Shown: positions 26,376-36,852, counted from the stretch's first letter. The stretch is 64,000 nucleotides of DNA from Neobacillus sp. FSL H8-0543 (GCF_038592905.1 NZ_CP151943.1:4538501-4602500); one strand, 5' to 3'. The notes: a model not told the origin generated them from the sequence alone. Numbers and translations are program-made.

Positions 26376-27395
26376 ATGGCAATGCGAAGATGGGTTTTCA
26401 TGTTGTTATTAATTGGAAGTTTGATAGGGCTAGCTGGATGTTCTGCAAACAAAGCAAAGGAACAGGATCTTGAGAAAAAGGTTGCAGAGCTCGAGAAACA
26501 GCTTGAACAAAACCAACAAGCGGAGGAAGAAGCGGCAAAAGAGGACAAGGAGAAAGAAGAACAAAAACCAATTGTGGTTAATGTATTAGATCCTGCCACA
26601 AAAAGTAGTATTAAGGTCATTAATCCCATTCAACTGGGGTTTGGTAGTGATTATGAAAAATACAAACAGGAAATAACCAAATGGGCAAGAGAGCTAGCGG
26701 TGGGTACCGAGACAACTCCCGGATATGACCGAAGGATGATTCCTGATCGAATTGACGCAAATGGTCAGGTCATCAAAGGAACACCAAGAGTGATTCTTGA
26801 GGAATCTGAATTAGTAACGAAGGTGTTGGAGGCTTCAGCCAAAGGTGGAGATGTCTATCTACCTTTGCACGTAACGGAAAGTGGCTATAAACCCGAGGAC
26901 GTTGCTCTTTTAGATGATGTGGTCGTTGCTAGCTTCACAACTACTTTTGATCCAAGCATAACGGGTCGAAATAAAAACATCGAGCTTTCCGCACAGGCGA
27001 TTCAAAATGTAATTGTGGGTACCGGAGATATTTTCTCTTTTAATACAACGGTGGGGCCGAGTGATGCGGAGCATGGATATCAACCAGCCCAGGAAATTGT
27101 GAACAAACAAGTAGTTATGGGGATTGGCGGCGGTATTTGTCAAACCTCATCTACTTTGTTTAATGCAGTGGATCAACTAGCTGTTGAATATGTAGAATGG
27201 CATCATCATTCCTTGACTGTTGGTTATGTGCCGCCTGGAAGGGATGCCACGGTTTCCTATGGAGGACTTGATTTTAGATTTCAAAATACCGCAGGTGTCC
27301 CATTTTTAATTCAAACGATATATGGAAAAGATACATTAACAGTAGAGGTGCGCACATCTGCCGCCTACCAAAGCCTATTAAAAAAACGCAGTTAA
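26376..27395 (+). CDS. VanW-family lipoprotein
   Basis: A 339-residue secreted lipoprotein. The lipobox LAGC puts the lipidated Cys at residue 22. A charged coiled-coil (about 27-70, Glu/Lys/Gln-rich) acts as a stalk. An unassigned middle part (70-195) follows, then the VanW domain (about 195-325) with NIELSAQAIQN, FSFNTTVGP, the GGGICQTSSTLFNA motif and the ending SVSYGGLDFRFQN-like strands. VanW domains occur in vancomycin-resistance clusters and in many cell-wall proteins; the activity is not firmly known. ATG 26376 has GGAG 7 nt upstream. A terminator follows. Confidence 0.85.
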   Translation: MAMRRWVFMLLLIGSLIGLAGCSANKAKEQDLEKKVAELEKQLEQNQQAEEEAAKEDKEKEEQKPIVVNVLDPATKSSIKVINPIQLGFGSDYEKYKQEITKWARELAVGTETTPGYDRRMIPDRIDANGQVIKGTPRVILEESELVTKVLEASAKGGDVYLPLHVTESGYKPEDVALLDDVVVASFTTTFDPSITGRNKNIELSAQAIQNVIVGTGDIFSFNTTVGPSDAEHGYQPAQEIVNKQVVMGIGGGICQTSSTLFNAVDQLAVEYVEWHHHSLTVGYVPPGRDATVSYGGLDFRFQNTAGVPFLIQTIYGKDTLTVEVRTSAAYQSLLKKRS

Positions 27396-27396
27396 T

Positions 27397-27445
27397 AAAA
27401 AGGAAGAGATGTGCGGGAAATTCACAAGTCTCTTCCTTTTTTAAG
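27397..27445. terminator. Bidirectional terminator
   Basis: Stem AAAAAGGAAGAGA/TCTCTTCCTTTTT between the convergent VanW and P-type ATPase genes, with T-runs for both strands. Confidence 0.85.
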
Positions 27446-27457
27446 TATTATAACAGA

Positions 27458-30157
27458 TTAATAACTGCTTGTCTTTTGACTATTCCTCTCCAGTGGTACA
27501 TGGAAAATTCTTTTGCCTGCTTTCCATAATTCATTAAAAATCACTGGTAAAAGTGAAAGAGTAAGGATGAACAACCAGTCTTTCAATGTTAAGGCATTAA
27601 TTTCAAAAATACCGTTGAATAACGGTATGTGTACTATAGCAACCTGAATGCCAATTCCTATGAAGATGGATGCTAATAAAAATTTATTTGTAAAAAGGCC
27701 AACTTCAAAGAGGGATTTGTGGTTACTCCTTAAGTTAAGGGAGTGGAATAATTGTGAAATACTCAAGGTGATAAAGGCCATAGTCTGAGCATGAATTAGG
27801 GCATCCTTTGGGATATGGGCAAAATCAATGCCAAAAAGTGTGGCAGCACCCGTATAAAAGGCGAGGCCGGCAATGAAGGCAAATAGTGTAAGTAAGCCAA
27901 TGAGCAGTCCATTGATTAATGTAAAAGTACCACTACCATGGGCGAATATGCTCTCTTTAATTGATCGCGGCTGTTCTTTCATGACATCTGGATCATCGGG
28001 GTCAAGACCGAGAGAAATCGCCGGGAGTGTATCGGTTATAAGGTTTACCCATAATATGTGAATAGCTGTGAGCGGGGCAGGCCAACCAAGTAAGATGGCA
28101 ATGAAAAGCGTGATAATCTCCCCAAGATTGCAAGATAATAAAAAGAGAATCGATTTTTTTATATTTTGATAGATATTTCTGCCTTCCTCAACGGCGGCGA
28201 CGATAGTAGAAAAATTATCGTCCGTTAACACGATATCGGCAGCACCCTTCGCTACATCCGTGCCACTTAATCCCATTGCCACTCCTACATCCGCTTGCTG
28301 TAATGAGGGAGCATCATTGACACCATCACCGGTCATCGATGTTATTTCCCCATTTGCTCTCAGCGCTTTAACGATTTTTACTTTATGCTCGGGAGAAACG
28401 CGGGCAAATACACGAATCCTTTTAACGATTTCATTTAACTCGTACTCACTAAGTGAATCTAGCTCGAAGCCAGATAGCGTTTCAGACTCCTCCTTTGCAA
28501 TGCCAAGCTCTTTTGCGATCGCAAAGGCCGTTTTTTTATGGTCTCCCGTTATCATAACGGTGCGGATACCAGCACTTTTACACTGAGCGATAGACGCCTT
28601 TACCTCTTCACGCGGCGGATCAATCATCCCAGTTAAACCGAGGAGAATTAATTTGCTTTCGAGTTTATCCTGGGTAAATTCCTCAGCAGAATCCATTTCT
28701 TTATATGCAATTGCAAGTACTCTTAGCGCTTCTTCGGACATTGCGTCTGCCTGAGCTTTTACCTTTTCACTTTCAGCGGGATTGAAGCCAATCTTTACGC
28801 CATTTTTCATGATAGAAGAAGTTAACGGGAGAATGCTTTCTAATGCACCTTTTACCGTAACAAAATACCGTCCTTCCTGTTGCTGCACAGTAGTCATCAT
28901 TTTACGCTCGGAATCAAATGGAATTTCGAAAACTCGTGGATAGCTTTGGTCCAAGACTTGTTTATCATAACCCGCTTTCCTTGCAGCTGAAACAAGAGCA
29001 ATCTCTGTTGGGTCACCGGTTTGTTCCGTATCGGTAACAGTGGCATCATTACACAAAGCCATTGCTTCAAAAAATAGGTTTTCTTTGTCCTTGTGATTAG
29101 CTATTTCACCTAGGGGAGAATACACATCGTTGGCAAAGACGGTTGTCACCGTCATTTTATTTTGGGTAAGAGTTCCCGTTTTATCAGAACAAATGACGCT
29201 CACGGCACCGAGTGTTTCAACGGCAGGAAGCTTTCGCACGACTGCACGCCTCTTAATCATTCGTTGAACACCAAGCGCGAGGACAATCGTTACAATTGCG
29301 GGAAGTCCTTCTGGAATGGCTGCAACGGCAAGACTGACAGCAATTAAAAACATATCAAGCACATCGCGTCCTTGAAAAAAGCCGATAAAGAAGATAACAG
29401 CTGAGATAATTACGGCACCAATGCCAAGGACTTTTCCTAGTTCGGCCAGTTTTAGCTGCAGCGGAGTCAGTTCCCGTTTTTGATTACCAAGCATGCCTGC
29501 AATTTTTCCGATTTCTGTCTTCATTCCCGTACCAACTACAACCCCAACGCCACGGCCATAGGTAGATACGGTTGACATGAAGGCCATATTGTATTGGTCT
29601 GCGGTGGATATTTCGTTTTCAGTTTGCCAGTTTGCATTTTTGTCTACAGGTACCGATTCTCCGGTCAGTGATGATTCCTCAATTTTTAAATTCACGGTTT
29701 CAATTAAACGCAAATCAGCAGGAATAAACCTTCCTGCATCTAACATCACAATATCACCGGGTACAAGCTGTTCTGAGGGAATTTCTTTGATTACACCATC
29801 GCGTTTGACAATCGCTCTTGGGGTGGTCATTTTCTTCAATTCCTCTAATGCTTTTTCCGCTTTTGATTCTTGGATGACACCGATAACCGAATTAAGCAGG
29901 ATAACAAGAACGATTATTACGGCATCGCTATATTCTCCAACAACAACAGAAATAACAGCAGCGACAATTAAAATATAGATTAAGGGACTGTTAATTTGTT
30001 CGAAAAACAACATAAAAATAGATGGTTTTTTGTGTTCGGTAAATACATTTGCGCCAACGGCAGCTAAACGTTTTTCTGCTTCAATCGTCGTCAGGCCAGT
30101 AAGAGGATCTGTGTTTAACTCAGCAACGACTTTCTCATTACTTTTCGTGAACCACAT
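27458..30157 (-). CDS. Calcium-type cation P-type ATPase (P2A, YloB-like)
   Basis: An 899-residue P-type ATPase, probably pumping Ca2+ out of the cytoplasm. Parts in order: actuator domain with [11 protein letters not shown]4 motif [10 protein letters not shown] (the Ca2+-ATPase pattern); phosphorylation site CSDKTGTLT with Asp325; [23 protein letters not shown]; and the hinge [12 protein letters not shown]. The C-terminal six helices carry NLITDTLPA, which also fits Ca2+ transport. ATG 30157 has AAAGGTGA upstream; an earlier in-frame TTG at 30181 has none. B. subtilis YloB is the likely counterpart. A universal stress gene lies divergently. Confidence 0.92.
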   Translation of the reverse strand: MWFTKSNEKVVAELNTDPLTGLTTIEAEKRLAAVGANVFTEHKKPSIFMLFFEQINSPLIYILIVAAVISVVVGEYSDAVIIVLVILLNSVIGVIQESKAEKALEELKKMTTPRAIVKRDGVIKEIPSEQLVPGDIVMLDAGRFIPADLRLIETVNLKIEESSLTGESVPVDKNANWQTENEISTADQYNMAFMSTVSTYGRGVGVVVGTGMKTEIGKIAGMLGNQKRELTPLQLKLAELGKVLGIGAVIISAVIFFIGFFQGRDVLDMFLIAVSLAVAAIPEGLPAIVTIVLALGVQRMIKRRAVVRKLPAVETLGAVSVICSDKTGTLTQNKMTVTTVFANDVYSPLGEIANHKDKENLFFEAMALCNDATVTDTEQTGDPTEIALVSAARKAGYDKQVLDQSYPRVFEIPFDSERKMMTTVQQQEGRYFVTVKGALESILPLTSSIMKNGVKIGFNPAESEKVKAQADAMSEEALRVLAIAYKEMDSAEEFTQDKLESKLILLGLTGMIDPPREEVKASIAQCKSAGIRTVMITGDHKKTAFAIAKELGIAKEESETLSGFELDSLSEYELNEIVKRIRVFARVSPEHKVKIVKALRANGEITSMTGDGVNDAPSLQQADVGVAMGLSGTDVAKGAADIVLTDDNFSTIVAAVEEGRNIYQNIKKSILFLLSCNLGEIITLFIAILLGWPAPLTAIHILWVNLITDTLPAISLGLDPDDPDVMKEQPRSIKESIFAHGSGTFTLINGLLIGLLTLFAFIAGLAFYTGAATLFGIDFAHIPKDALIHAQTMAFITLSISQLFHSLNLRSNHKSLFEVGLFTNKFLLASIFIGIGIQVAIVHIPLFNGIFEINALTLKDWLFILTLSLLPVIFNELWKAGKRIFHVPLERNSQKTSSY

Positions 30158-30392
30158 GACATCTTCACCTTTCAGATTCAATTAATTTGGTAATACTATC
30201 TATTTTAATTTAACCACATTTGAGCTTTTATTGCTGATTAAATGTGAGAATAGTAACAAATTCACAAATAATTCAAATATTTAAAAATGTTCGTGTGTTT
30301 ATATTGATACAATTAAATTAGGAAGAAGTATTCTCAGGCCATTTCTAATGATTGTTGTTGTATTTTTGACAAATTCTTAGGGGGTTTAAAAA

Positions 30393-30830
30393 ATGAAAGA
30401 GCGTATTTTAGTTGCGATTGATGGGTCAGATAATTCCCTTCAGGCATTGGCCGAGGCGGTTAAATTAGCTGAAGCGAATCCAAGTAAACTTTATCTGGTA
30501 AATGTTCAACCTTCCTTCCATACCATTCATACGAGATTATTTATCGGAGAAAATATGATTAGAGAGTATCAGACAGAACTGTTTGAAAAGGCCGTAGAGC
30601 CTGCAGTCCAGTATCTAGAAGGCCGGGATATCGATTATGTCGTGTTAATGAAGGTCGGTGATCCAATTTATCAAATATGTCACCTCGCAAGAGACTTAAA
30701 TGCAAAGTATATCGTCATGGGCTCACGTGGTATGGGTTTAATCCGAGGAACGGTATTGGGAAGCGTTTCTTCCGGAGTTCTCCATGAAACGGAAATACCG
30801 ATGTTAATCATTCCGCAAAAAGTGAAGTAA
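30393..30830 (+). CDS. Universal stress protein, UspA family
   Basis: A 145-residue single-domain UspA protein. The ATP-binding type signature is present: ILVAIDGSDNS at the N-terminus and MGSRGMGLIRGTVLGSVS (G-2x-G-9x-G-S) near 111-128. Such proteins help survival under stress and starvation; no partner is evident. Ribosome site AGGGGG is upstream, and it has its own terminator at 30841. It is divergent from the P-type ATPase. Confidence 0.92.
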   Translation: MKERILVAIDGSDNSLQALAEAVKLAEANPSKLYLVNVQPSFHTIHTRLFIGENMIREYQTELFEKAVEPAVQYLEGRDIDYVVLMKVGDPIYQICHLARDLNAKYIVMGSRGMGLIRGTVLGSVSSGVLHETEIPMLIIPQKVK

Positions 30831-30840
30831 CTAGTGAATG

Positions 30841-30871
30841 AAAATCCTACTTTTTCGAAGTAGGATTTTTT
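30841..30871 (+). terminator. Rho-independent terminator after usp
   Basis: Perfect stem AAAATCCTAC/GTAGGATTTT, then TTT. Confidence 0.85.
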
Positions 30872-30944
30872 ACTGCACCGTTGTATATTATAATTGACGT
30901 TGTTGGTAGCTATAAAGTAAAATTATTGATAGGAGTTGAAAAAA

Positions 30945-31364
30945 ATGCCAGTAAAAAAGTCAGAATATATAGAATACTTAATATCTGATTTAGTAGAAGA
31001 GTTTGGAATTAGCCAGCGCACAATACGTTACTACGAGGAACTAGGACTGCTTCATCCTAGGCGGACCGCTGGAAATCATAGGATTTATACGAAGCGGGAC
31101 AGAGCTAGAATAAAAATGATTTTGAGAGGAAAGCATCTCGGTTTTTCGCTACAAGATGCTGCTGCTCTTATTAGTCTGTATGATATTGATTCTACCCAAA
31201 TCAAACAATATGAAGAGGGAATTAAGCTCGCTTATCACCATTTAAAGGAGGTGAGGAAACGACAGAAGGAGTTAGAGTTGGTAGAAAAGGATTTAGTGGA
31301 TGCCATCAAAGATGCGGAAAACAAATATATGATTTTAAAAGAAAGGGGACATCAAGATGAGTAA
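30945..31364 (+). CDS. MerR-family regulator of an acyl-CoA operon
   Basis: A 139-residue MerR regulator. The winged helix-turn-helix starts at about residue 12 (LVEEFGISQRTIRYYEELGLL), followed by the basic wing GNHRIYTKRD and a helical dimer segment with an acidic coiled coil to the end. No metal-binding cysteines. It overlaps the next gene by 8 bp, so it is the first gene of the fatty/organic-acid operon and most likely controls it. This resembles LiuR-type regulators that respond to acyl-CoAs; the effector is inferred. ATG 30945 follows AGGAG; a TTG at 30936 sits too close to it. Confidence 0.85.
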   Translation: MPVKKSEYIEYLISDLVEEFGISQRTIRYYEELGLLHPRRTAGNHRIYTKRDRARIKMILRGKHLGFSLQDAAALISLYDIDSTQIKQYEEGIKLAYHHLKEVRKRQKELELVEKDLVDAIKDAENKYMILKERGHQDE

Positions 31365-32127
31365 AAAAGTCGTGGTCAATCATCAGGATGGAGTGACAAT
31401 TATTACAATTAATCGACCAGATAAACATAATTGTATTGATGGAGAAACCGCACAATTGCTCTATGAAGCATGGGTGGATTTTCGAGAGGATGACCATGCT
31501 AAGGTTGCAATTTTGACCGGAAGCGGGGCATCGTTTAGTTCTGGTGCAGATTTAAAGGCGATAGACACGTTAGGCCCAAAAAATCAATTTGATGCAGACT
31601 TTGTGTATGATGGAAAAGGTTATTTAGGATTTACGAGAATGACTGATATTTTCAAACCAACGATAGCAGCAGTTAATGGTTTTTGCTTTGCAGGAGGATT
31701 GGAAATGGCCGCTTGGTGTGATATTCGTATCGCTGCAGCGGATGCTGAATTTGGCTGCTTAGAAAGACGCTGGAATGTTCCATTAGTTGATGGAGGAACG
31801 CAGCGAATTCCAAGGATCGTCGGTTGGGGACGCGGCATGGACTTAATTTTAACAGGAAGAAAAATTGACGCTGCAACGGCATTGGATTGGGGATTGGTTA
31901 CAGAGGTAGTCGAACCTAGTAATCTATTAGAACGTGCAAAAGAGCTTGCTTTTCAAATGACTACCTATCCACAAGGGTCGCTGCGTTCGGATAAACAAGC
32001 GGCTGTAAGGGGTTGGGGACTTCCATTGGAAGAAGCATTACGTATTGAATGTCAGTTAGGAATGCCTCATACAAAAAGTGAGGAAACGAGAGAAGGATTA
32101 ACAAATTTTATCAATCGAAAGGGGTAA
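31357..32127 (+). CDS. Enoyl-CoA hydratase/isomerase (crotonase) family protein
   Basis: A 256-residue crotonase-fold enzyme acting on acyl-CoA thioesters. The oxyanion-hole segments are visible: SGASFSSGADLKAI near 50-63 and VNGFCFAGGLEMAAWCDIRIA near 103-123. One of the two catalytic Glu of classical hydratases is present (GGLEMA), and the second position (ERRWNVPLVDGG) is altered, so hydratase activity is not certain. It overlaps merR at its start and is followed 4 nt later by an acyl-CoA ligase. Confidence 0.88.
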   Translation: MSKKVVVNHQDGVTIITINRPDKHNCIDGETAQLLYEAWVDFREDDHAKVAILTGSGASFSSGADLKAIDTLGPKNQFDADFVYDGKGYLGFTRMTDIFKPTIAAVNGFCFAGGLEMAAWCDIRIAAADAEFGCLERRWNVPLVDGGTQRIPRIVGWGRGMDLILTGRKIDAATALDWGLVTEVVEPSNLLERAKELAFQMTTYPQGSLRSDKQAAVRGWGLPLEEALRIECQLGMPHTKSEETREGLTNFINRKG

Positions 32128-32131
32128 TAAA

Positions 32132-33676
32132 ATGATTGCTGCTGAATTGATTAAACGAGGGGCCAAGTATTATACGAATCAAACCGCAGTTATTTACAAG
32201 AATGAGAAACTAACCTTTACAGAAGTTCATAAAAATTCTAACCGCTTAGCCAACGCACTTTATAAATTAGGACTGGAAAAAGGTGATCGGATTTCATTTT
32301 TGTTAGCAAATTCCATACATAGTGTGGAAATAGACTTTGCCATGTTAAAGTCAGGATTGGTTCGTGTCCCATTAAACACAAGACTTTCCGAAGAAGAACA
32401 GTTTCATATGATTGTTGAAACGGATTCAAAGGCGATTTTATTCACAGCAGAATTTGCTGATCGTGTTGCTAGCTTAAGAAAAAGGCTCACAAAGGACTCT
32501 TTATTTTGCCAGGTGGATGGAACTGTAAAATACGACTGGATCATACCAATTTCCGCAGAAATGAAAGCGGTTACAGATGACGATCCAATTGTTCATCTAT
32601 TGGAAGAAGATTACGCAACGCTCCAATATACTTCGGGTACAACAGGGAAGTTGAAAGCTGCCATTCATACCCAGGGATCGTGGGCAGCTATGGCAGCAAA
32701 CATCCTATCAACACTTACGATCGAAAAAGGAGATATTATGATGCATGCTGCACCCTTAACACATGCCTCAGGGATACTAGTCCTGCCACATTGGATAAGA
32801 GGTGCAGCAAACGCAATTCTACCAACCTTTCACCCTCAAGAATTTCTACAAGCCGTCGAAACGATTAAACCAACTACTCTCAACTTAGTCCCAACTATGA
32901 TTGTCATGCTTTTATCCCATCCAGAAGTGGAGAAGTATTCATTTGATTCTGTCCGTAGTGTTATCTATGGTGCTTCACCTATGCCTAGGGAAGCATTAAA
33001 AAGAGGCATTGAATTATGGGGACCTAAATTTATTCAATATTTTGGACAGACTGAGGTTCCTCTCATTCTCTCTACCCTTTCAGTAGAAGATCATATTTTA
33101 GCAATAAAAAACCCTGAATACTATGACAGACTGTTGTCATGCGGGCGCCCAACGATTACTACAGATGTAAAAATTGTCGATGAAGATGGGGTAGAGGTGG
33201 AGCAAGGGGAGATTGGTGAGATCGTTGTGTCTTCTAATCAAGCAATGTCAGGCTACTGGAAAGAAGAAATATTGACAGGTGAGACGATAAAAGGAAAGTG
33301 GATTTTTACAAGGGATATGGGCTACATCGATCAAGAGGGTTACTTGTATTTAGTAGATCGCAAGTCAGATATGATCATCAGCGGTGGCTTTAATATTTAC
33401 CCGCGTGAAGTGGAAGAAGTCCTGTACAAGCATCCTGCTGTTCTGGAGGCGGCTGTTGTTGGAGTACCAGATGAAAAGTGGGTTGAAAGTGTAAAGGCAT
33501 TTGTTGTCCTAAAAGAGGGATATTCTTTGAGTGAAGACGAAATCATTGAACATTGTAAGGACCTATTAGCATCCTATAAAAAACCAAGGTCTGTTGAATT
33601 TATTGATAGCTTACCAAAAAGTGCAGTTGGTAAAGTCGTTAGAAGAATGCTTCGAAAGGAAGAGTTGAGAAGCTAA
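32132..33676 (+). CDS. AMP-binding acyl-CoA synthetase
   Basis: A 514-residue adenylate-forming ligase turning a carboxylic acid, CoA and ATP into an acyl-CoA. Motifs: P-loop YTSGTTGKLKAAIH near 170, GASPMPREALKR near 283, YFGQTEVP near 305, DRKSDMIISGGFNIYPREVE near 408-427, and the C-terminal catalytic Lys in PKSAVGKVVRR near 500. The P-loop lacks the common PKG (LKA instead), a mild deviation. The substrate is unknown: fatty or aromatic acid. A 131-bp gap separates it from the next ligase. Confidence 0.9.
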   Translation: MIAAELIKRGAKYYTNQTAVIYKNEKLTFTEVHKNSNRLANALYKLGLEKGDRISFLLANSIHSVEIDFAMLKSGLVRVPLNTRLSEEEQFHMIVETDSKAILFTAEFADRVASLRKRLTKDSLFCQVDGTVKYDWIIPISAEMKAVTDDDPIVHLLEEDYATLQYTSGTTGKLKAAIHTQGSWAAMAANILSTLTIEKGDIMMHAAPLTHASGILVLPHWIRGAANAILPTFHPQEFLQAVETIKPTTLNLVPTMIVMLLSHPEVEKYSFDSVRSVIYGASPMPREALKRGIELWGPKFIQYFGQTEVPLILSTLSVEDHILAIKNPEYYDRLLSCGRPTITTDVKIVDEDGVEVEQGEIGEIVVSSNQAMSGYWKEEILTGETIKGKWIFTRDMGYIDQEGYLYLVDRKSDMIISGGFNIYPREVEEVLYKHPAVLEAAVVGVPDEKWVESVKAFVVLKEGYSLSEDEIIEHCKDLLASYKKPRSVEFIDSLPKSAVGKVVRRMLRKEELRS

Positions 33677-33807
33677 GCAGGTACAGCACCATCTACCATT
33701 AATTTAGATAGCCTATCATATAAGAATTTGCAAGCGCATACATTTAATCCGTATACCAATTATGTAGCACTTGAAAAATAGATTCATATAGGACGGGGGA
33801 ATAGGAT

Positions 33808-35310
33808 TTGAATATTAGTCAAATTTTGCTAAATACAGCTAATGGTGCTCCAAGTCATCGTGCGGTGGTTTTTAGAAATGAAAGTATTACTTATAAAGAA
33901 TTAGCTAGTAGAGTTCAAGAGAAAGCAGTCGGATTAAGAAAGTATGGGATAAAAAACCATTCACATGTTGGGTTAATTATGGGCAATAAGCCGGATTATG
34001 TGATAGCCTATTTTGCCTTATTATCACTTGGAGTAACTGTCATCCCAATCAATCCACTATTTAAAGAAAATGAAATTACCTATATTCTCAATGATGCAGA
34101 TGCGGTGGCGGTAGTGGTTGATGAAATTGGATTAGGAGAGGTGCTTAAATCTCGTCCCTCGTTATCAATGGTAGAGAAGGTCTTCTCGCTCCAACCGGAG
34201 GATACCGTTATTCCTTGGGACGAAGTGCGTGGAGTAGCAGAGGATTTCTACCTTGAACCGAAGAATAAGGATGATCATGCGCAAATTATTTATACGTCCG
34301 GAACTACTGGTAAGCCGAAAGGTGCTTTAATCACCCATGGAAATCTTGAATGGATGAGCAAAACAAGTGCGGAAATCTTAGAACTGACAAAGGAAGACCG
34401 CGTCCTCGTAGTCCTTCCGCTTTTTCATGCGTATGCAAAGCTGCAGGGACTTCTTCAATGTGTGTTAGAGGGCTGTACGATTTATTTAGAGGAGCGATTT
34501 ATTCCCGATGCGATCTTGCAAAAATTGGCTGATGAAAATATATCGGTATTTCTAGGTGTTCCTACGATGTATACGATGTTTGTTCATTCACCACGGATAA
34601 GTGAATTGGATTTTTCCCAGCTGAGAATTGCTGGTTCTGGCGGTGCCAGCCTTCCAGTAGAAATCATTGAAAAAGTGAAAACGCTATTGGGGGTTGAAAT
34701 CGGCGAAGGTTACGGGCAGACGGAAAGTACCGTGATGATTAGCTGTTATCCAAACGATATCGAAAAACAAGTTGGATCAGTCGGGGTTCCGTTACCAGAA
34801 ATTGAACTGAAACTTATCGATCCAAATGGACGAGAAGTCCCTATTGGTGAAGTCGGAGAAATCATCTTCCGCGGGCCAAATGCGATGAAGGGTTATTACA
34901 AGAAGGAAGAAGAAACGAAATCGACAATTATTGACGGCTGGGTCTATACGGGAGATCTTGCGAGGCAGGATGAACAGGGACGAATTTATATTGTGGATCG
35001 CAAGAAAGATATGATTATCCGTGGTGGCTTCAATGTTTATCCTCGTGAAGTGGAAGAGGTGTTGTATACCCATCCTGATATCGTAGAGTGCGCCGTAATC
35101 GGAGAATCTGATCCGGTATTCGGTGAGGAAGTGGCAGCCTATATTGTGACAAGTGAACCTCGAACGCCTGTAGAAATCTCTACATTCTGTAAACAGCTGC
35201 TTGCCCATTATAAGGTGCCAAAGAAAATTTACTTCTTGTCAGAGCTACCGAAAACAGCAACAGGAAAAATCCTGAAAACACCGTTGAAAAAAAACAATTT
35301 AGCTAGGTAG
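33808..35310 (+). CDS. Long-chain-type acyl-CoA ligase (AMP-binding)
   Basis: A 500-residue adenylate-forming ligase, second of two in this operon. P-loop YTSGTTGKPKGALITH near 156-171; LPLFHAYAK; GYGQTEST near 300; DRKKDMIIRGGFNVYPREVE near 393; catalytic Lys in PKTATGKILKT near 485. Its sequence fits the usual consensus better than the gene before it, so the two probably have different substrates rather than being a recent duplication. TTG start at 33808 after a G-rich ribosome site. The acyl-CoA dehydrogenase begins 10 nt later. Confidence 0.92.
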   Translation: MNISQILLNTANGAPSHRAVVFRNESITYKELASRVQEKAVGLRKYGIKNHSHVGLIMGNKPDYVIAYFALLSLGVTVIPINPLFKENEITYILNDADAVAVVVDEIGLGEVLKSRPSLSMVEKVFSLQPEDTVIPWDEVRGVAEDFYLEPKNKDDHAQIIYTSGTTGKPKGALITHGNLEWMSKTSAEILELTKEDRVLVVLPLFHAYAKLQGLLQCVLEGCTIYLEERFIPDAILQKLADENISVFLGVPTMYTMFVHSPRISELDFSQLRIAGSGGASLPVEIIEKVKTLLGVEIGEGYGQTESTVMISCYPNDIEKQVGSVGVPLPEIELKLIDPNGREVPIGEVGEIIFRGPNAMKGYYKKEEETKSTIIDGWVYTGDLARQDEQGRIYIVDRKKDMIIRGGFNVYPREVEEVLYTHPDIVECAVIGESDPVFGEEVAAYIVTSEPRTPVEISTFCKQLLAHYKVPKKIYFLSELPKTATGKILKTPLKKNNLAR

Positions 35311-35320
35311 GAGTGATGAG

Positions 35321-36466
35321 ATGTATAAGCCATACTTAAAAGAAGAGCATGAAATTTTTAGAAAGTCCTTTGTTAGGTTTCTAGACCGGGATGCTGCTCC
35401 ATTTTTTGAGGAATGGGAGCAGGCAAAACAGGTTCCAAAGTCATTTTGGAAGAAAGCTGGTGAGCAAGGATTTCTGTGTCCATGGGTGGAGGAAAAGTAT
35501 GGTGGTTCTGAAGCGGATTTCGGCTATTCAGTCGTCATTACTGAGGAGCTTGATAAAATTGGTGCAGGCATCGGTGGCCTTGGACTTCATAATGATATTG
35601 TCATGCCATACATTGGTGAATTTGGCTCTGAGGAGCAAAAGAAAAGATGGCTCCCAAAGGCAATAAGCGGTGAGATGATCTCAGCGATTGCAATGACCGA
35701 GCCAGGAACAGGATCAGATTTGGCGGCAATTAAGACAACCGCCAGAAAAGTGGGCGGCAATTATATTTTGAATGGTGAAAAAACATTTATCACAAACGGG
35801 TATTCTGCCAATTTTGTAATTGTCGTTTGCTTAACAGACCCAACTGCCAAGCCTTCACATAAAGGAATCAGTCTACTGGTAGTCGAAGAAGGGACACCAG
35901 GATTTAAAAGAGGGAAAAAATTACGTAAAGTAGGTCAGCATGCAAACGATACCTCTGAGCTGATTTTTGAAGAGGCCATTGTCCCACAGGGGAACTTAAT
36001 CGGTGAAGAAGGAATGGGATTTTATTATTTAATGCAAAAACTTCAGCAAGAGCGGTTAATGCTGGCGATTGGAAGCATTGCAGGCTCGAAAAGAATGCTG
36101 GATCTTACGGTTGATTATGTGAAACAACGGACAGCATTTGGCAAACCTATCAGCAAATTTCAAAACACCCAATTTAAAATTGCTGAAATGGCAACGAATA
36201 TCAAAATCGGAGAGATATTTGTCGATCAGTTAATCGTTGATCATATCGCAAAAAAGAACATCGTCAATGAAGTTTCAATGGCGAAGTGGTGGATGACGGA
36301 CTTAGCCAAGAATGTTGCAACGGAATGCATGCAGCTGCATGGCGGCTACGGTTATATGGAAGAATACGAGATTGCCAGAAGATATCGTGATGTTGCAGTA
36401 GGCTCTATCTATGCGGGCACCAATGAAATCATGAAACAAATCATTGCCAAAAATATGGGACTGTAG
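35321..36466 (+). CDS. Acyl-CoA dehydrogenase
   Basis: A 381-residue FAD flavoenzyme making trans-2-enoyl-CoA from acyl-CoA. N-terminal helical, middle beta and C-terminal helical domains are clear: AIAMTEPGTGSDLA near 123-136, GEKTFITNG near 149, and the C-terminal QLHGGYGYMEEYEIARRYRD near 341-360. In QLHGGYGYMEE the Glu is at the usual catalytic base site. Last gene of the MerR-crotonase-ligase-ligase-dehydrogenase run; terminator at 36532. Electrons would pass to ETF, which is not in the window. Confidence 0.93.
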   Translation: MYKPYLKEEHEIFRKSFVRFLDRDAAPFFEEWEQAKQVPKSFWKKAGEQGFLCPWVEEKYGGSEADFGYSVVITEELDKIGAGIGGLGLHNDIVMPYIGEFGSEEQKKRWLPKAISGEMISAIAMTEPGTGSDLAAIKTTARKVGGNYILNGEKTFITNGYSANFVIVVCLTDPTAKPSHKGISLLVVEEGTPGFKRGKKLRKVGQHANDTSELIFEEAIVPQGNLIGEEGMGFYYLMQKLQQERLMLAIGSIAGSKRMLDLTVDYVKQRTAFGKPISKFQNTQFKIAEMATNIKIGEIFVDQLIVDHIAKKNIVNEVSMAKWWMTDLAKNVATECMQLHGGYGYMEEYEIARRYRDVAVGSIYAGTNEIMKQIIAKNMGL

Positions 36467-36531
36467 AGTGACTGTCACCATATAAATATTTAACTGTAAT
36501 TATATTATGTAAACTGTCGTTGAGAATAATA

Positions 36532-36571
36532 AAATGCCTGTCTGGTCTTGAAAAATGGGCAGGCATTTCAT
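36532..36571 (+). terminator. Terminator after the acyl-CoA dehydrogenase gene
   Basis: Stem AAATGCCTG/CAGGCATTT with a 19-nt loop that can pair further, then TT-rich sequence. Confidence 0.75.
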
Positions 36572-36657
36572 TTCTTATAAATGGGTAAATTGGGAATTAT
36601 TACTTTACATAAATGGTTAATAGGTTTATGATGGACATAATTTCATATGTTATGTAT

Positions 36658-36752
36658 CTACTAGGGGTGCCCAGAACGCGGGCTGAGAGAAAATTGCCAA
36701 ATTTTCAACCCTCTGGACCTGATCTGGATAATACCAGCGTAGGGAAGTAGCG
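36658..36752 (+). promoter_or_regulatory. TPP riboswitch (THI element)
   Basis: The conserved aptamer parts are in order: AGGGGTGCCC (36663-36672 area), GGCTGAGAG (36681-36689), ACCCTCTGGACCTGATCTGG (36708-36727), ATAATACCAGCGTAGGGAAG (36729-36748). It should bind thiamin pyrophosphate and shut off the thi operon. The expression platform is the terminator at 36796-36828. Confidence 0.97.
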
Positions 36753-36795
36753 AGAGATTTTTCAATTTTCATTAAGTCTTTCCACTAATTCACCT

Positions 36796-36828
36796 AGCCA
36801 GGTCCTTTTTAAGGGATCTGGCTTTTTT
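36796..36828 (+). terminator. Riboswitch-controlled terminator
   Basis: Stem AGCCAGGTCC/GGATCTGGCT followed by TTTTT, between the TPP aptamer and thiM. Expected to form when TPP is bound. The 386-bp gap 36467-36852 is otherwise filled by the upstream terminator and the aptamer. Confidence 0.88.
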
Positions 36829-36852
36829 GCATTTAAAAAAGGAGGTAAAGGA

